A DNA stretch of 64,000 nt, from contig JAEUHM010000021.1 of assembly GCA_016795485.1 (NCBI GenBank), positions 1 to 64,000 of the forward strand, in the 5' to 3' direction. Position numbers and translations under genes: made by a program. The notes under the pieces are model-generated. The model had not been told where the DNA came from, did no database searches, and saw nothing but the letters and a program-made list of their open reading frames with translations. Source of the DNA: Verrucomicrobiaceae bacterium. Its GTDB lineage: Bacteria; Verrucomicrobiota; Verrucomicrobiia; Verrucomicrobiales; Verrucomicrobiaceae. Shown in pieces: positions 25,824-35,719 of the stretch; the first letter of the stretch is position 1; each line of letters begins with the position of its first letter.

Positions 25824-26825
25824 TCATTGCTCGACAAGCTCGAACTGGTGGTGCGGCTTCTTGCCTTTGATTACGTCGTAAAGACGCCACTTGGCGAAAT
25901 CCGCCTGAAGGCTACTTGCTTTGCTCGAATCCACTTCTCCGGCATGTGCATGAAGCAAATAGCGCAGTCGCAGTGGGACTTCTGGCGCTATGCTAAATCC
26001 CTCAGCCAAGCAAAATGATGCTCCCATCCAGCCATCTGACCTAACATGCCAATACGAAGGGTATCTTGGATTATCTGGATGATCAAAAAAGGTGACTCCT
26101 TCTACGGCATCCTCTTTGATTGGGCCAGAATAGTCCATCCACTTCGCCTGCTTTCCAAAAATGTCCGGTTCACCAATCCTGCCCTCACTATCCGTCAACT
26201 TACCCCCACCGAACGCAGCCGAGATAGATTTTGCCACTCGGACAGCCAGCAACCCAAAGTTAGTTTTGCCAAGCTCCACTCTATCACCAACAGCCCGAAA
26301 CGTGCTTTGCAACTCAAGGGTCTGCTCACCAGCCGCCATGGGCCGAAATATTGCTATCAGTTGCTGCTCCATGAGCTCTTTGCCAGAAGCCGAATCATAC
26401 CATCCCAGTAGCACAGCCATGACCGCTTTATCTTGCCCATCTTCATAGCAGAGCCAGTCTTTTTGCTTGATTCGGCCAGCTCCGGAGTTGGCCCAAAAGC
26501 TGACTTTGTTAACGTCATGGTGCGCAAACCAAATCGACTGGTGGTGGTCGTGGTTGGGGGCTCCAGGATGTCCCATCCTTGTCAGCGAGATCTCGGATGG
26601 TCCGCAGAATGGATAGAAAAAGGGCCGAGGGTAATCGGACGGAAAATGCCACCGAGAAAACTCTCTTCCGCCGGCTTCAAAAACGGCCTGATGGTCTGCG
26701 AGAGGAGTAATGGTCGCTTTGGGCAATTTGTAAGGACGAATCTCGTCTGCTGAGCCCAGCAAAGGGAACAACAGCCCCATGCCCCCTACCCCGAATCTCC
26801 TGCGAGTCACCAATGATGTGTTCAT
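25824..26825 (-). CDS. DUF6807 (PmoA-like) protein with Tat-type signal
   Basis: A 333-residue protein from the ATG at 26825. This start gives MNTSLVTRRRFGVGGMGLLF, a twin-arginine signal. The body has SLTRMGHPGAPNHDHHQSIWFAHHDVN (clustered His residues), WLCYEDGQDKAV, LELQSTFRA, and HPDNPRYPSYWHVRSDGWMGASFCL. This matches the family annotated as methane oxygenase PmoA-like/DUF6807, common in Planctomycetes and Verrucomicrobia and unrelated to functional methane oxidation. It is probably a periplasmic beta-sandwich, perhaps sugar-related. It is convergent with leuA (26 bp apart) and divergent from the peptidase. Confidence 0.75.
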   Translation of the reverse strand: MNTSLVTRRRFGVGGMGLLFPLLGSADEIRPYKLPKATITPLADHQAVFEAGGREFSRWHFPSDYPRPFFYPFCGPSEISLTRMGHPGAPNHDHHQSIWFAHHDVNKVSFWANSGAGRIKQKDWLCYEDGQDKAVMAVLLGWYDSASGKELMEQQLIAIFRPMAAGEQTLELQSTFRAVGDRVELGKTNFGLLAVRVAKSISAAFGGGKLTDSEGRIGEPDIFGKQAKWMDYSGPIKEDAVEGVTFFDHPDNPRYPSYWHVRSDGWMGASFCLAEGFSIAPEVPLRLRYLLHAHAGEVDSSKASSLQADFAKWRLYDVIKGKKPHHQFELVEQ

Positions 26826-26958
26826 GTCCGAATATGCATACATACCGCAGCAACGGTCCCGCTCATGCAAGGCAAAACGTCACAAGTTTATGTCATTTTC
26901 GGTGGGCGGTCTTTGAGTTATGGCAAGAAGCCCCAGGGTATTTATCGTGGAATACTTT

Positions 26959-29151
26959 ATGTTCTTCAGATTCGCAGTTACTTGTCTCGTTTGCTCCGCT
27001 GCTAGCGCCGTGCCCGTTGACTTTGAAGCAGCAGTCACGTTGCCAGCGAGGACTGAAAACAAAGTCTTTCGCGACCGTGTTCATGCTAACTGGAGCGCAG
27101 ATGAAGAGACGCTCTGGTACCGTGTGCAGACAGCACCTGAAAAGTGGGAGTTCGTTCTGATCAACACTGCCACCGGCACGCGGAAAGAGGCATCCTCGCT
27201 GAAGGGACTCGGTCTACCGGAAAAAGAAGCCGAAAAGACTACGACACTGAAGATCGAGATGCGGCAAACAAAGAGGACTGGTGAGTCCTCGGCTCTCAAG
27301 TTCATCAATAAGCTTGATCAGGATGTGGATCTCTACTGGATCAACCAGCAAGGCGAGCGTCAGCATTATGGCGATGTCCACGCTGGCACAGAACGCGAGC
27401 AACACACGTTTGATGGTCATGTGTGGCTGATCACCAACCGCACCGGGGAGCATCTCGCAGTCGTGGAAGGTGGAGCCCAGGCCCAAACGTTCATCATCGA
27501 CGGCAAAGGCATCTTGAACGCTGAACAGAAAGCACCGACAAAGCCTAAGCACGGTTTCCGCTCACCGGATGGCTTGTGTGTGGTTTTTACCGAAGCGCAG
27601 AAGGTGGAGCGCAGAAAAGTGACCATCGTCGAGTCGACACCCGACGGCGTTGTTCAGCCCAAACTGAAGGTCATTGACTACATCAAACCAGGTGACCCGC
27701 TGCCAAAGCCACAATGGGTAATTGAGAAGGCCGACGGCACAAAGATTCGCGTGGCTCGCGACATCTATGATAATCCATTTACAGAAAACGGCGAACTGGA
27801 GGCCGTTTGGGCTCCCGACAGCAGTGAGTTTTACTTCAATTACAACCAGCGCGGACATCAACTCTTCCGCGTGGTGGCGGTGAATGCGATGACAGGCGCC
27901 GCTCGAGTCGTGGTAGAGGAAACATCGAATACATTTGTCGATTACACGAAAAAAACATGGCGACACTGGCTACACAGTACAGGTGAACTGATATGGATGA
28001 GTGAGCGCGATGGCTGGTGCCATCTCTACCTCTACGACGCAAAAACCGGCAGGCTGAAAAATAGGATCACTCAGGGTTCCTGGCCAATACGTGAAGTTTT
28101 GCACGTAGATATCGCAATGCGGGAGATCTGGTTCATTGCAAGCGGTTTGCGGGAAAAGGAGGATCCGTATCATCAACATCTTTGTCGCGTGAAAATGGAC
28201 GGTAGCGATTTCAAGCAACTTACCGAAGGCGATGGCAATCATCGCATCGAGTTCTCACCCAAAAGGGAATATTTTATAGACACTTGGTCGCGCGCAGACA
28301 TGCCTTCAGTCACTCAACTGCGCCACAGCAGAGATGGAAGCCTCGTTTGTGATCTGGAGCGGGCCGATGTCTCAGCGCTCCTGGCAACGGGTTGGAGATT
28401 ACCCGAGCGATTTGTTGCAAAGGGACGCGATGGCAAAACAGACATCTACGGTGTGATGATTAAGCCCTCGCACTTCGATCCAGCAAGGAAGTATCCCGTG
28501 GTAGAGAACATCTATGCTGGTCCGCACGCCGCCTTTGCGCCAAAGGAGTTTGATCGGCAGGCGCGTATGTATCAACTGGCCGAACTGGGTTTCATCATCG
28601 TTAAACTTGACGGCATGGGCACCAACTTTCGTGGCAAGGCCTTCCACGACGTATGCTGGAAGAATATCAAGGACGCTGGATTTCTTGATAGGAAGCGATG
28701 GATCACCGAGGCGGCCAAAACGCGACCTTGGATGGATTTGACCCGCGTTGGCATCTATGGAGGCAGTGCGGGTGGCCAGAACGCAATGCGGGCGCTCCTT
28801 GATCATCATGACTTCTACAAGGTCGCCGTAGCCGACTGCGGTTGTCATGACAATCGAATGGACAAAATCTGGTGGAACGAGCAGTGGATGGGTTGGCCAG
28901 TGGATGACTCGTATGTCAAAAGCAGTAACAAGGAGGACGCGCACAAACTCCAGGGTCATCTGTTGCTCATTGTGGGCGAACTCGACACGAATGTTGATCC
29001 CGCAAGCACGATGCAAGTAGTCGCCGCGTTACAAAAGGCCGGCAAGACGTTCGACTTTATGCCTATCGCCGGTGCCGGTCACGGAGCAGCGGAGACACCG
29101 TATGGCTCACGTTTACGTATGGAGTTCCTAGTGAGGCACCTGCGTCCGTAG
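26959..29151 (+). CDS. S9 family (DPP IV-like) serine peptidase
   Basis: A 730-residue exported peptidase from the ATG at 26959, which gives signal peptide MFFRFAVTCLVCSAASA; an ATG at 26920 is possible but hides it. The N-terminal DPP IV beta-propeller (about 60-480) includes VWAPDSSEFYFNYNQRG and HWLHSTGELIWMSERDGWCHLYLYD. The alpha/beta-hydrolase domain has YPVVENIYAGPHAAFAP, the nucleophile motif YGGSAGGQNAM (Ser603), ELDTNVDPAS (Asp) and GAGHGAAET (His). Members remove dipeptides from the N-terminus of peptides in the periplasm. The nucleophile elbow is GGSAGG where GWSYGG is usual. Confidence 0.88.
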   Translation: MFFRFAVTCLVCSAASAVPVDFEAAVTLPARTENKVFRDRVHANWSADEETLWYRVQTAPEKWEFVLINTATGTRKEASSLKGLGLPEKEAEKTTTLKIEMRQTKRTGESSALKFINKLDQDVDLYWINQQGERQHYGDVHAGTEREQHTFDGHVWLITNRTGEHLAVVEGGAQAQTFIIDGKGILNAEQKAPTKPKHGFRSPDGLCVVFTEAQKVERRKVTIVESTPDGVVQPKLKVIDYIKPGDPLPKPQWVIEKADGTKIRVARDIYDNPFTENGELEAVWAPDSSEFYFNYNQRGHQLFRVVAVNAMTGAARVVVEETSNTFVDYTKKTWRHWLHSTGELIWMSERDGWCHLYLYDAKTGRLKNRITQGSWPIREVLHVDIAMREIWFIASGLREKEDPYHQHLCRVKMDGSDFKQLTEGDGNHRIEFSPKREYFIDTWSRADMPSVTQLRHSRDGSLVCDLERADVSALLATGWRLPERFVAKGRDGKTDIYGVMIKPSHFDPARKYPVVENIYAGPHAAFAPKEFDRQARMYQLAELGFIIVKLDGMGTNFRGKAFHDVCWKNIKDAGFLDRKRWITEAAKTRPWMDLTRVGIYGGSAGGQNAMRALLDHHDFYKVAVADCGCHDNRMDKIWWNEQWMGWPVDDSYVKSSNKEDAHKLQGHLLLIVGELDTNVDPASTMQVVAALQKAGKTFDFMPIAGAGHGAAETPYGSRLRMEFLVRHLRP

Positions 29152-29165
29152 GGGATCAGCAATCA

Positions 29166-32100
29166 TCAATGATTAAACAAGAACGCTGGGGAGTTGATTA
29201 ACGCCCATGCCAGATCTTGCGCGGCAGTGAGCCGCTTGTTTGCCAATTGGGTCTTGCTGAGTTCAACATCACGCCGCAACTGAACCAACTTGGGATCGAT
29301 CTGTATTGGTCTCTCTGCCATCGCCACGGCTTGCTGCTTCTGAACCAATACAGGATCAACTGGCAGCGGCTTACTTGCTGAAGCAAGCACACGTTTTTGG
29401 TTATTCAGATCACGAAATTGTTCCAGGAATGCCTGTCTTAGTGTCTCTAGTTGAGCCTTGTCCCTCTTGCCTACAGGGGTCCGCAGTGCCGCTGCCACTC
29501 GGGTGCTAACACCAAAGCGATGTACAGGACTGGTCGTTATCCACAGTCGAAACTTCCCGATGTTGTATTTCCCGTTTTGGAACTGCTGAAGAAGATTGAA
29601 AGTCACGCTTGTCCCAGGCTCTGGCAGCGCCTCTTTGAGAGGAAAGATTGCTTGATGGCGATGACCCGTATCGGGTGAAACAGCCCAACCACGATCACGG
29701 TTTCCACCCTTAAGTGCTTCAGCAACTGCGAAACTGGTCTGCTCAAAGTCGGCAATTGGATTGATCAACTGCACACCAGCATCGCGCCGTCCTGGACGCT
29801 TCTTGCCCGGCTCGGTCGCTTGAACCTTGAACTCACTCAGCACAAAATTGCCATCAGGCGCAATGCCTGGACCATTATTTGGCAGTCGCTCGTCAGTAAG
29901 CATTTCGAGCTTAATTGCCGTAACCCCGCCAACCGGAAGTTTGGCCGTCACCGAATAGTTTCCAGGGGTGGCCCGACCATCTGTGTACGGCGTAGCAAAG
30001 ATGCTGCCGTCGACCAGTTTCTCCAGCTTCTCGACTCCGGTGTAGCGCCCAACGGTAACATCCAAAGGAATCCATTCTGTGCTCAAGTCGACACTGTCCT
30101 CCCAAGCTTTCTGGGCAGGCGCAGATGCAGTGATCACATTGGATACGGTCTCTTTCGCTTTTTTTATGGCGGCTTCACGCGCAGCAGTTGCCTTGGCTAC
30201 TGCAGGCGCTTGCTGCTTCATGTAATCCTCAAGCTCGGCCTTTCTGACGCTGATGGCGGTTAGGCGATCTGCCTCTTGTTTTGCAATCACCGGCTTTTGT
30301 TCAGCTTCTCGTGCTTGCCATTCAGCCATGAGCATCTTGTTCTCAGCATCCATGCCCGTCATCGACTGTATAGCGACATCGATCTCCTTTGGTGTAGCTG
30401 GGCGATTCAATATTCGGACAAAAATCTCATCAACGAGGTTCCGATCATCACCAATCTCGCTGGCTAGCTTTGCGATTGCATTTTTCTGATCGCTGATCGC
30501 ATCGCCTACAGTTGGGCCACTCATCAATGCCATGACTGGCCCGAGATTGACATCGTTGCTGCGCTCACACTCACAGACACTCTCGCGGGCTGGCCGTCCA
30601 AAGTTTCCGAGGAATCCGTCCGGGAGTTTGACTTGAGCGTCCGCAAGTTGAGAAGCACGGGTTCCAGCAGGCACACCTGGAATGCTAGGGATTGATCCCG
30701 TAACGGCGTGCACGGCATCATAGAGAGCCTCTGCGCTGAGACGGCGTGCTTTCGCATGACTATAGTTCACCTTATCATCTTCATTCCACTTGTTAGTCGT
30801 CAAGCCAAGTTGATACGTGCGGCTTTGAACGATAAGACGCATGAGGTGACGCACATTGAAGCCACCTTGGACGAACTCGTTCGTCAAGTATTGGAGAAGC
30901 TCGGGATTACTTGGCGGATTCCCAGCACGGATGTCGTCAAGGGGTTCGATGACGCCAGTGCCTGTCAAGTAGCCCCAGATGCGATTTGCGTAGCTCGAGG
31001 CAAAGTAATCATTGTCGCTACTGGTAAGCCAAGATGCGAACTTCTCGCGACGACTTGTGCTGGCTGAGCCTGCGATTCCATCATCATACGGAAACTTTGG
31101 AGGAGTAATGGCATTGGTACGGAGATGGACCAATTCCGTTTGTGCACTGTCGTCCACTATCTCATAGAGTGGTTTGGCTCCCTCCACGGCCGTTCCTCCT
31201 ATGGTCTGTCCGGCTGCCTTGGGGTCTGGCTTGAGATTGATATTGGAGAAGAAGGCGGCGGTTTGATAATACTGATCCTGCGTCCAACGCTCGAAAGGGT
31301 GGTCGTGACATTTGTTGCAGTTGAATCGCACTGCGAGCCACAAATGTGTACTGTTCTCCATCGTTTCCTCTGCATTGCGAAGAACCTTAAAGTAACTTGC
31401 CGCTGGGTTATCTTTGTTGCTGCCAGCTGCGGTCATGATCCGATAGGCAAACCGATCATAGGGCGTGTTGCTCGCAACCTGTTCTCGAATCCAGTTCCGT
31501 AGGGCGGTAGCACCTTCTCCACCCAAAAACTTGGAGTTTACTTGCAGCATATCAGCCCACTTGTTTGTCCAGTGGTCAATAAATGCGTCGTTGCCGATTA
31601 GTTTATCGATAAGCTCATTCCTCTTCACCCGAGTATCACGTGAGTCGGACAGGAAGGATCGAACCTCTTCGGGCTTTGGAGGCAGTCCGGTCAGGTCAAG
31701 ATGAACACGCCGAACAAAGTCTGCATCTGTGCACAGGTCACTAGGTGCGATCTTCATGCGCTTCCACTTGGCGGCAACGAAGTCGTCGATCCGGTTCCAC
31801 TTTTCTGGCTCTGTCCAAACAAAACCAGAGCGATCTCCCATGACTGTGATCGTCGTTGCTGCGTAAGCTCCTTCAAATCTAGCGAGGACAGGTGCTTCTC
31901 CGCGGCGGACTGTGGTGCAAAGACCTCTCTTGTCCGCTTCAACGACCTCCGTGTTGCCACTCTCGATGAAAGCCTCGTTCGTTACGTCCCTTGAGTAGCC
32001 GTCGGTATAGGTGGCAATGATTCGCATTTGTTGCCTAGCACCCACCCGCTCAATGACTGGGTTCTTCGGCATAACTTCGATCCGAGCGACACGAGACGTC

Positions 32101-34265
32101 TTGAAATCGACTTTGGCACCATTTCGGATCCAAGCTTTAATCGACTCGTAATACAACTCACCTGGGACGGTGAGTTGACCACCCTCATGCGGAACAGATC
32201 CGCTGGCCTTAAGCAGCATGAGTGAATGTTCTGGAGATGCAGAGTTTGCACGACGACTGCTCAACTCATCAGTCCAAGCAAGCACATCAAAAAGCGGATC
32301 ATACCCGCGCAGACTTAGTTTGAAGCCATTTTTCCCTTCCTTCGCACCATGGCACGTTCCCTGATTGCACCCAAGTTTTGACGTGATCGGCATGATATCG
32401 CGAACATAATCCGGCTTGAATGCCACATTCATGCCGGTCACTTCCACGGGCGCACTGACAGTCTTTCCATTGAATGAAATATGCAGGGTCGATTTGCCAT
32501 CTCTCTCTGGGCGGATGGTCCCACGTCTGTCAATCGTGGCGGCTTGACCCTCCATCTTAACAGTGGCGATGCGAGTTATGTCAGCGCTGCTTCCATCCAC
32601 CATCCGCGCGGTGACCAGTAATTGTGAATACTCGGTGGCTCGGGATATCTTGATCGTTTCCGGACTTACTTCGATTGTCTTCACGACAGCTCCCTTGTGG
32701 AGTTCTTCGATGAAGTCGTCCGTCTTTAACTGGGTGCGGACTGTGTCATCTGCTATCACGTCACTAGCAGCGATCGTTGCAGCTTTGGTAAGCGGCACAC
32801 AATCAAACTCCTTTGTGAGCTGGCCCGAAATCGCATCAAAGAGCCGCACTTTACCATCTGCACCACCAGCCACAACTTTGCTCCCGTCTGGGCTGAACTT
32901 AACTGAATAAATGCCGCTAGACACAGACATGGTAGAGACAAGTTTCACGTCTTTAGTCACCCAATCATCCAGTTCTTTACCTTTACCGTTGACCGTCTCA
33001 ACGATCTTTTTCACCTCGGGTGGCATCGTTGGGTCGTACTCAGCAGAATAGACATTAACCGCACCTGTGAACTCATAACTGGAACCTGCAGCTATCCGTT
33101 TGCCATCTGGAGAAAACGCCACTCCAAAAATGCGGCCCTTCATCCCCGGAAACTTGCGAATGAGGTTGGCATTATCACCAATGACCCGCTTGGTGGTTCT
33201 CTCCATCCGATAAATCTGCGGCACTCCATCTGTGCCACCGACAAGCACTTCGTTTCTCGTCGGGTGCTTAACCACCGCATGAACACCTCCCTTCAGCGCG
33301 CCAGGCGTGATTGAGGTTATGTTGTCCACAAATCTCTGTGTCGCTACTTCGGTCAACTTCACCGCCATATCTCTGCCGACACTGACCAAGTGCTTGCCCT
33401 CGTTCCCCCAAACCGTGTCCAGAACCCAGTCACTGTGTGATCCCATAAACAGGACCTGCTTGCCGCTAACTGCATCAAATGCACGAACTGTGTTGTCTGC
33501 ACATCCGACCGCTACGTTTTTGCCATCAGGGGACCAACTAGCACCATACAAAGTGTCGAAGGTGATCGGGATTGAGACTTCTAGCTTTCGCTTGGCGATG
33601 TCCCAAATCTGCAGTTCTCCCATTCTTGCAGGCGAACCTGCCGCGACAGCTAGACGTTTCCCGTCGGGCGAGAACACAACCTTGTTGACCCGCTCGGAGA
33701 GCCCAACAAGCCGAGCAGCAATCCCAGAACCATCGGACTTGTGCAGGATTACCTCATGATAACCTGACACTGCGATCAATGAGCCATCTGGTGAATAGTC
33801 TAAACTAACAATGGTCGGCAACGTCACATACGTAGGTGGGTGCTCCATGTCGAAGTGAGCTCTTGCAGAAACAGGAGTGTCGTCTTTGGCACCCTCCTTT
33901 ATCCATCTTGCCACCAGTCCGATCTGCGCCTGATCCAAGGGATCAGCCTTTTGCGGCATTTCTGCTTTTCCGTCGTGGGGCGTGATCAACGACAACAAGC
34001 TGGACTTGGCCGGATCTCCAGGAACGACAGCTACCCCTTCTTCACCACCCTTTAAGAGGGAAGCGAAGTCAGTCATAATGTAATCCCCTTTGGCTTTAGC
34101 CGGTTGGTGACAACCGTGGCATTGGCCTTGGAAAATCGGACGAATCTGCTTGTAGAAACTGACAGGCGCATTCGGATCCAACTTTTCCTCGCTTTTTGGC
34201 GGGGCTGAAAAGGAATATGTGGATACAAACGCGAGAAGGTAGAGAGCGTGGATACTCGATTTCAT
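29166..34265 (-). CDS. Giant cytochrome c/WD40/DUF1549/DUF1553 protein
   Basis: A 1699-residue exported protein. In order: signal peptide to about residue 20; a planctomycete-type cytochrome c domain with heme motif C49-H-G-C52-H53; WD40 propeller blades about 150-490 (FSPDGKRLAVAAG, WSPDGKNVAVGC, FSPDGSKVVAGGADG); a bacterial Ig-like (BIG2) module about 525-612; a second heme-like motif C633-NQGT-C638-H639; DUF1549 from about 840 (CTDADFVRRVHLDLTGLPP); DUF1553 about 1130-1370; then an Ala/Glu/Lys-rich coiled coil near 1400-1460 and a C-terminal part ending AWALINSPAFLFNH. Probably a periplasmic redox or substrate-binding protein. The DUF1501 partner usual for the family is absent here. Confidence 0.88.
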   Translation of the reverse strand: MKSSIHALYLLAFVSTYSFSAPPKSEEKLDPNAPVSFYKQIRPIFQGQCHGCHQPAKAKGDYIMTDFASLLKGGEEGVAVVPGDPAKSSLLSLITPHDGKAEMPQKADPLDQAQIGLVARWIKEGAKDDTPVSARAHFDMEHPPTYVTLPTIVSLDYSPDGSLIAVSGYHEVILHKSDGSGIAARLVGLSERVNKVVFSPDGKRLAVAAGSPARMGELQIWDIAKRKLEVSIPITFDTLYGASWSPDGKNVAVGCADNTVRAFDAVSGKQVLFMGSHSDWVLDTVWGNEGKHLVSVGRDMAVKLTEVATQRFVDNITSITPGALKGGVHAVVKHPTRNEVLVGGTDGVPQIYRMERTTKRVIGDNANLIRKFPGMKGRIFGVAFSPDGKRIAAGSSYEFTGAVNVYSAEYDPTMPPEVKKIVETVNGKGKELDDWVTKDVKLVSTMSVSSGIYSVKFSPDGSKVVAGGADGKVRLFDAISGQLTKEFDCVPLTKAATIAASDVIADDTVRTQLKTDDFIEELHKGAVVKTIEVSPETIKISRATEYSQLLVTARMVDGSSADITRIATVKMEGQAATIDRRGTIRPERDGKSTLHISFNGKTVSAPVEVTGMNVAFKPDYVRDIMPITSKLGCNQGTCHGAKEGKNGFKLSLRGYDPLFDVLAWTDELSSRRANSASPEHSLMLLKASGSVPHEGGQLTVPGELYYESIKAWIRNGAKVDFKTSRVARIEVMPKNPVIERVGARQQMRIIATYTDGYSRDVTNEAFIESGNTEVVEADKRGLCTTVRRGEAPVLARFEGAYAATTITVMGDRSGFVWTEPEKWNRIDDFVAAKWKRMKIAPSDLCTDADFVRRVHLDLTGLPPKPEEVRSFLSDSRDTRVKRNELIDKLIGNDAFIDHWTNKWADMLQVNSKFLGGEGATALRNWIREQVASNTPYDRFAYRIMTAAGSNKDNPAASYFKVLRNAEETMENSTHLWLAVRFNCNKCHDHPFERWTQDQYYQTAAFFSNINLKPDPKAAGQTIGGTAVEGAKPLYEIVDDSAQTELVHLRTNAITPPKFPYDDGIAGSASTSRREKFASWLTSSDNDYFASSYANRIWGYLTGTGVIEPLDDIRAGNPPSNPELLQYLTNEFVQGGFNVRHLMRLIVQSRTYQLGLTTNKWNEDDKVNYSHAKARRLSAEALYDAVHAVTGSIPSIPGVPAGTRASQLADAQVKLPDGFLGNFGRPARESVCECERSNDVNLGPVMALMSGPTVGDAISDQKNAIAKLASEIGDDRNLVDEIFVRILNRPATPKEIDVAIQSMTGMDAENKMLMAEWQAREAEQKPVIAKQEADRLTAISVRKAELEDYMKQQAPAVAKATAAREAAIKKAKETVSNVITASAPAQKAWEDSVDLSTEWIPLDVTVGRYTGVEKLEKLVDGSIFATPYTDGRATPGNYSVTAKLPVGGVTAIKLEMLTDERLPNNGPGIAPDGNFVLSEFKVQATEPGKKRPGRRDAGVQLINPIADFEQTSFAVAEALKGGNRDRGWAVSPDTGHRHQAIFPLKEALPEPGTSVTFNLLQQFQNGKYNIGKFRLWITTSPVHRFGVSTRVAAALRTPVGKRDKAQLETLRQAFLEQFRDLNNQKRVLASASKPLPVDPVLVQKQQAVAMAERPIQIDPKLVQLRRDVELSKTQLANKRLTAAQDLAWALINSPAFLFNH

Positions 34266-34441
34266 GGGCGAGAGCGGGGTTCTCCTGTGGGGCGTGATAT
34301 AACGTCCATAATCGAGCCAATCTTCCGCCAGACACAGGTTAGAACCGCGTTGGCAACGATGCTATAAGTTGAAAAGGCGCGGAATCAGCCAAAGAGTGCC
34401 CACCCACAGCCTGCCTTTACATATCCACCGCCCAACCACTC

Positions 34442-35047
34442 ATGCCTCAAAGCCTATTGCCCGAGTTCCAAGTCAGTCGATCCGATCGAGAGCAAATGCT
34501 TCAGCAACGTGGACTCGTCGTATGGCTGTTCGGCCTCTCAGGTGCAGGAAAGTCGACTCTGGCCAACGAACTAGGCCAAAGTTTGCATAAGGCCGGTAAG
34601 CTAACCCTCCATCTGGATGGCGATATCCTACGTGGTGGGCTCAACCAAGGCCTCGGTTTCACGAAAGAAGACCGATTGGAGAACATTCGTCGGGCAGCAG
34701 AAGTTGCTAAACTGAGTGTTCAGTCTGGCTGCGTGGTAATCTGTAGTTTCATTACCCCTCTGGAAGAAATGCGCGGACTCGTGAGGGAGATCATCCACAA
34801 AGACGACCTTCTTGAAGTGTACGTTCGATGTTCTTTCGCAACCTGTGCTAACAGGGACGTCAAGGGTCTCTACAAAGCAGCCGCAGCAAATCAGGTGGCA
34901 AACTTCACGGGTAAGGATTCTCTGTTTGAGGAACCAAAGATAGAACCAGGTTTGACCCTAAACACGGAAAAACTCACCGTGGCGGAGTGTACCCAACTAC
35001 TTGCTAGCGCAGTAAACGCCCGGGCAACGATCTTGCCAGGGCAATAA
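34442..35047 (+). CDS. cysC: Adenylylsulfate kinase
   Basis: A 201-residue APS kinase. The P-loop is GLSGAGKST (residues 31-39). LHLDGDILRGGLNQGLGFTKEDRLENIRR carries the APS-binding Asp and Arg, CSFITPLEEMR follows, and EVYVRCSFATCANRDVKGLYKAA is the lid region. It phosphorylates adenylylsulfate to PAPS for sulfate assimilation or sulfation. It stands alone, 8 bp from the convergent stop of the Verru_Chthon cassette, with no cysD/cysN neighbour. Length is the usual about 200. Confidence 0.93.
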   Translation: MPQSLLPEFQVSRSDREQMLQQRGLVVWLFGLSGAGKSTLANELGQSLHKAGKLTLHLDGDILRGGLNQGLGFTKEDRLENIRRAAEVAKLSVQSGCVVICSFITPLEEMRGLVREIIHKDDLLEVYVRCSFATCANRDVKGLYKAAAANQVANFTGKDSLFEEPKIEPGLTLNTEKLTVAECTQLLASAVNARATILPGQ

Positions 35048-35055
35048 AAATCCAT

Positions 35056-35700
35056 TCAAGGACGGTATGTCGTGGCCCGTCCAGTCATCCGATCAAACTG
35101 GATCGCAAAGAAGTTCCTGGGAAGCTCACCGGCACCGCCGATAGCATAGCGCTCCTCAACAAGTGTCACGTAACACTCCTGAGTGCCAAGTCTCAAATCG
35201 GTCGTCCCGTCTGGATAGATGCTAAATTTCTTATATTGTGCATTAGCTTTGGAAATACTGTTCTGCCGGTCTGGGAATAGCTGAGCCTGAGCGCCAGCAA
35301 GAAATGGCGAGAGAGTAGTATTGGCACCAAAAGCGATGCCCGATGGAAGGTAAAGCAAAGAGCCAATTTGTTGCGAGTACATTGCCGCCGCACCAGTTGA
35401 AACTTTAGCGCTGCGGTCTGTGTTAGCAAATAACCCAACCGCTGTATAGAGGACGTCCGTGCCAGGACGATCTGGATCGTCATAAGCAAAGAACCGGACT
35501 TCGACTTCTTGATTTGATGAAATCGCTTTCTGACGAGCATACGAAATAGTAGCAGCTACACTCTGGCCTGCAGTCGAAAGTCGACTCGAAGCTACAGCAC
35601 TGAATACCATTGGAGCCATTGCAGCGACGATCAACGCAATGATACTCACTACCACCAGCATCTCAATGAGAGTGAAGGCTGGCGCTTCGGCACGGCTCAT
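35056..35700 (-). CDS. Verru_Chthon cassette protein D
   Basis: A 214-residue prepilin-like protein from the ATG at 35700, chosen because it places a prepilin site at the N-terminus: MSRAEAPA^FTLIEMLVVVSIIALIVAAMAPMV. The mature part has ATISYARQKAISSNQEVEVRFFAYDD and ends MTGRATTYRP, the GspH-like pseudopilin arrangement. It is the last gene of the A-B-C-D cassette, 19 nt after the stop of C. The cassette is known only from Verrucomicrobia and relatives, and its function is undescribed; the pseudopilin sequences suggest an envelope-spanning assembly or secretion role. Confidence 0.88.
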   Translation of the reverse strand: MSRAEAPAFTLIEMLVVVSIIALIVAAMAPMVFSAVASSRLSTAGQSVAATISYARQKAISSNQEVEVRFFAYDDPDRPGTDVLYTAVGLFANTDRSAKVSTGAAAMYSQQIGSLLYLPSGIAFGANTTLSPFLAGAQAQLFPDRQNSISKANAQYKKFSIYPDGTTDLRLGTQECYVTLVEERYAIGGAGELPRNFFAIQFDRMTGRATTYRP

Positions 35701-35719
35701 CCGAATCACTGAGCGATCC

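Noticed and set aside
25824-26825. Methane monooxygenase subunit (family name PmoA)
   Set aside because: The family name is historical; the protein is a Tat-exported DUF6807 protein and no other methane oxidation gene is present.
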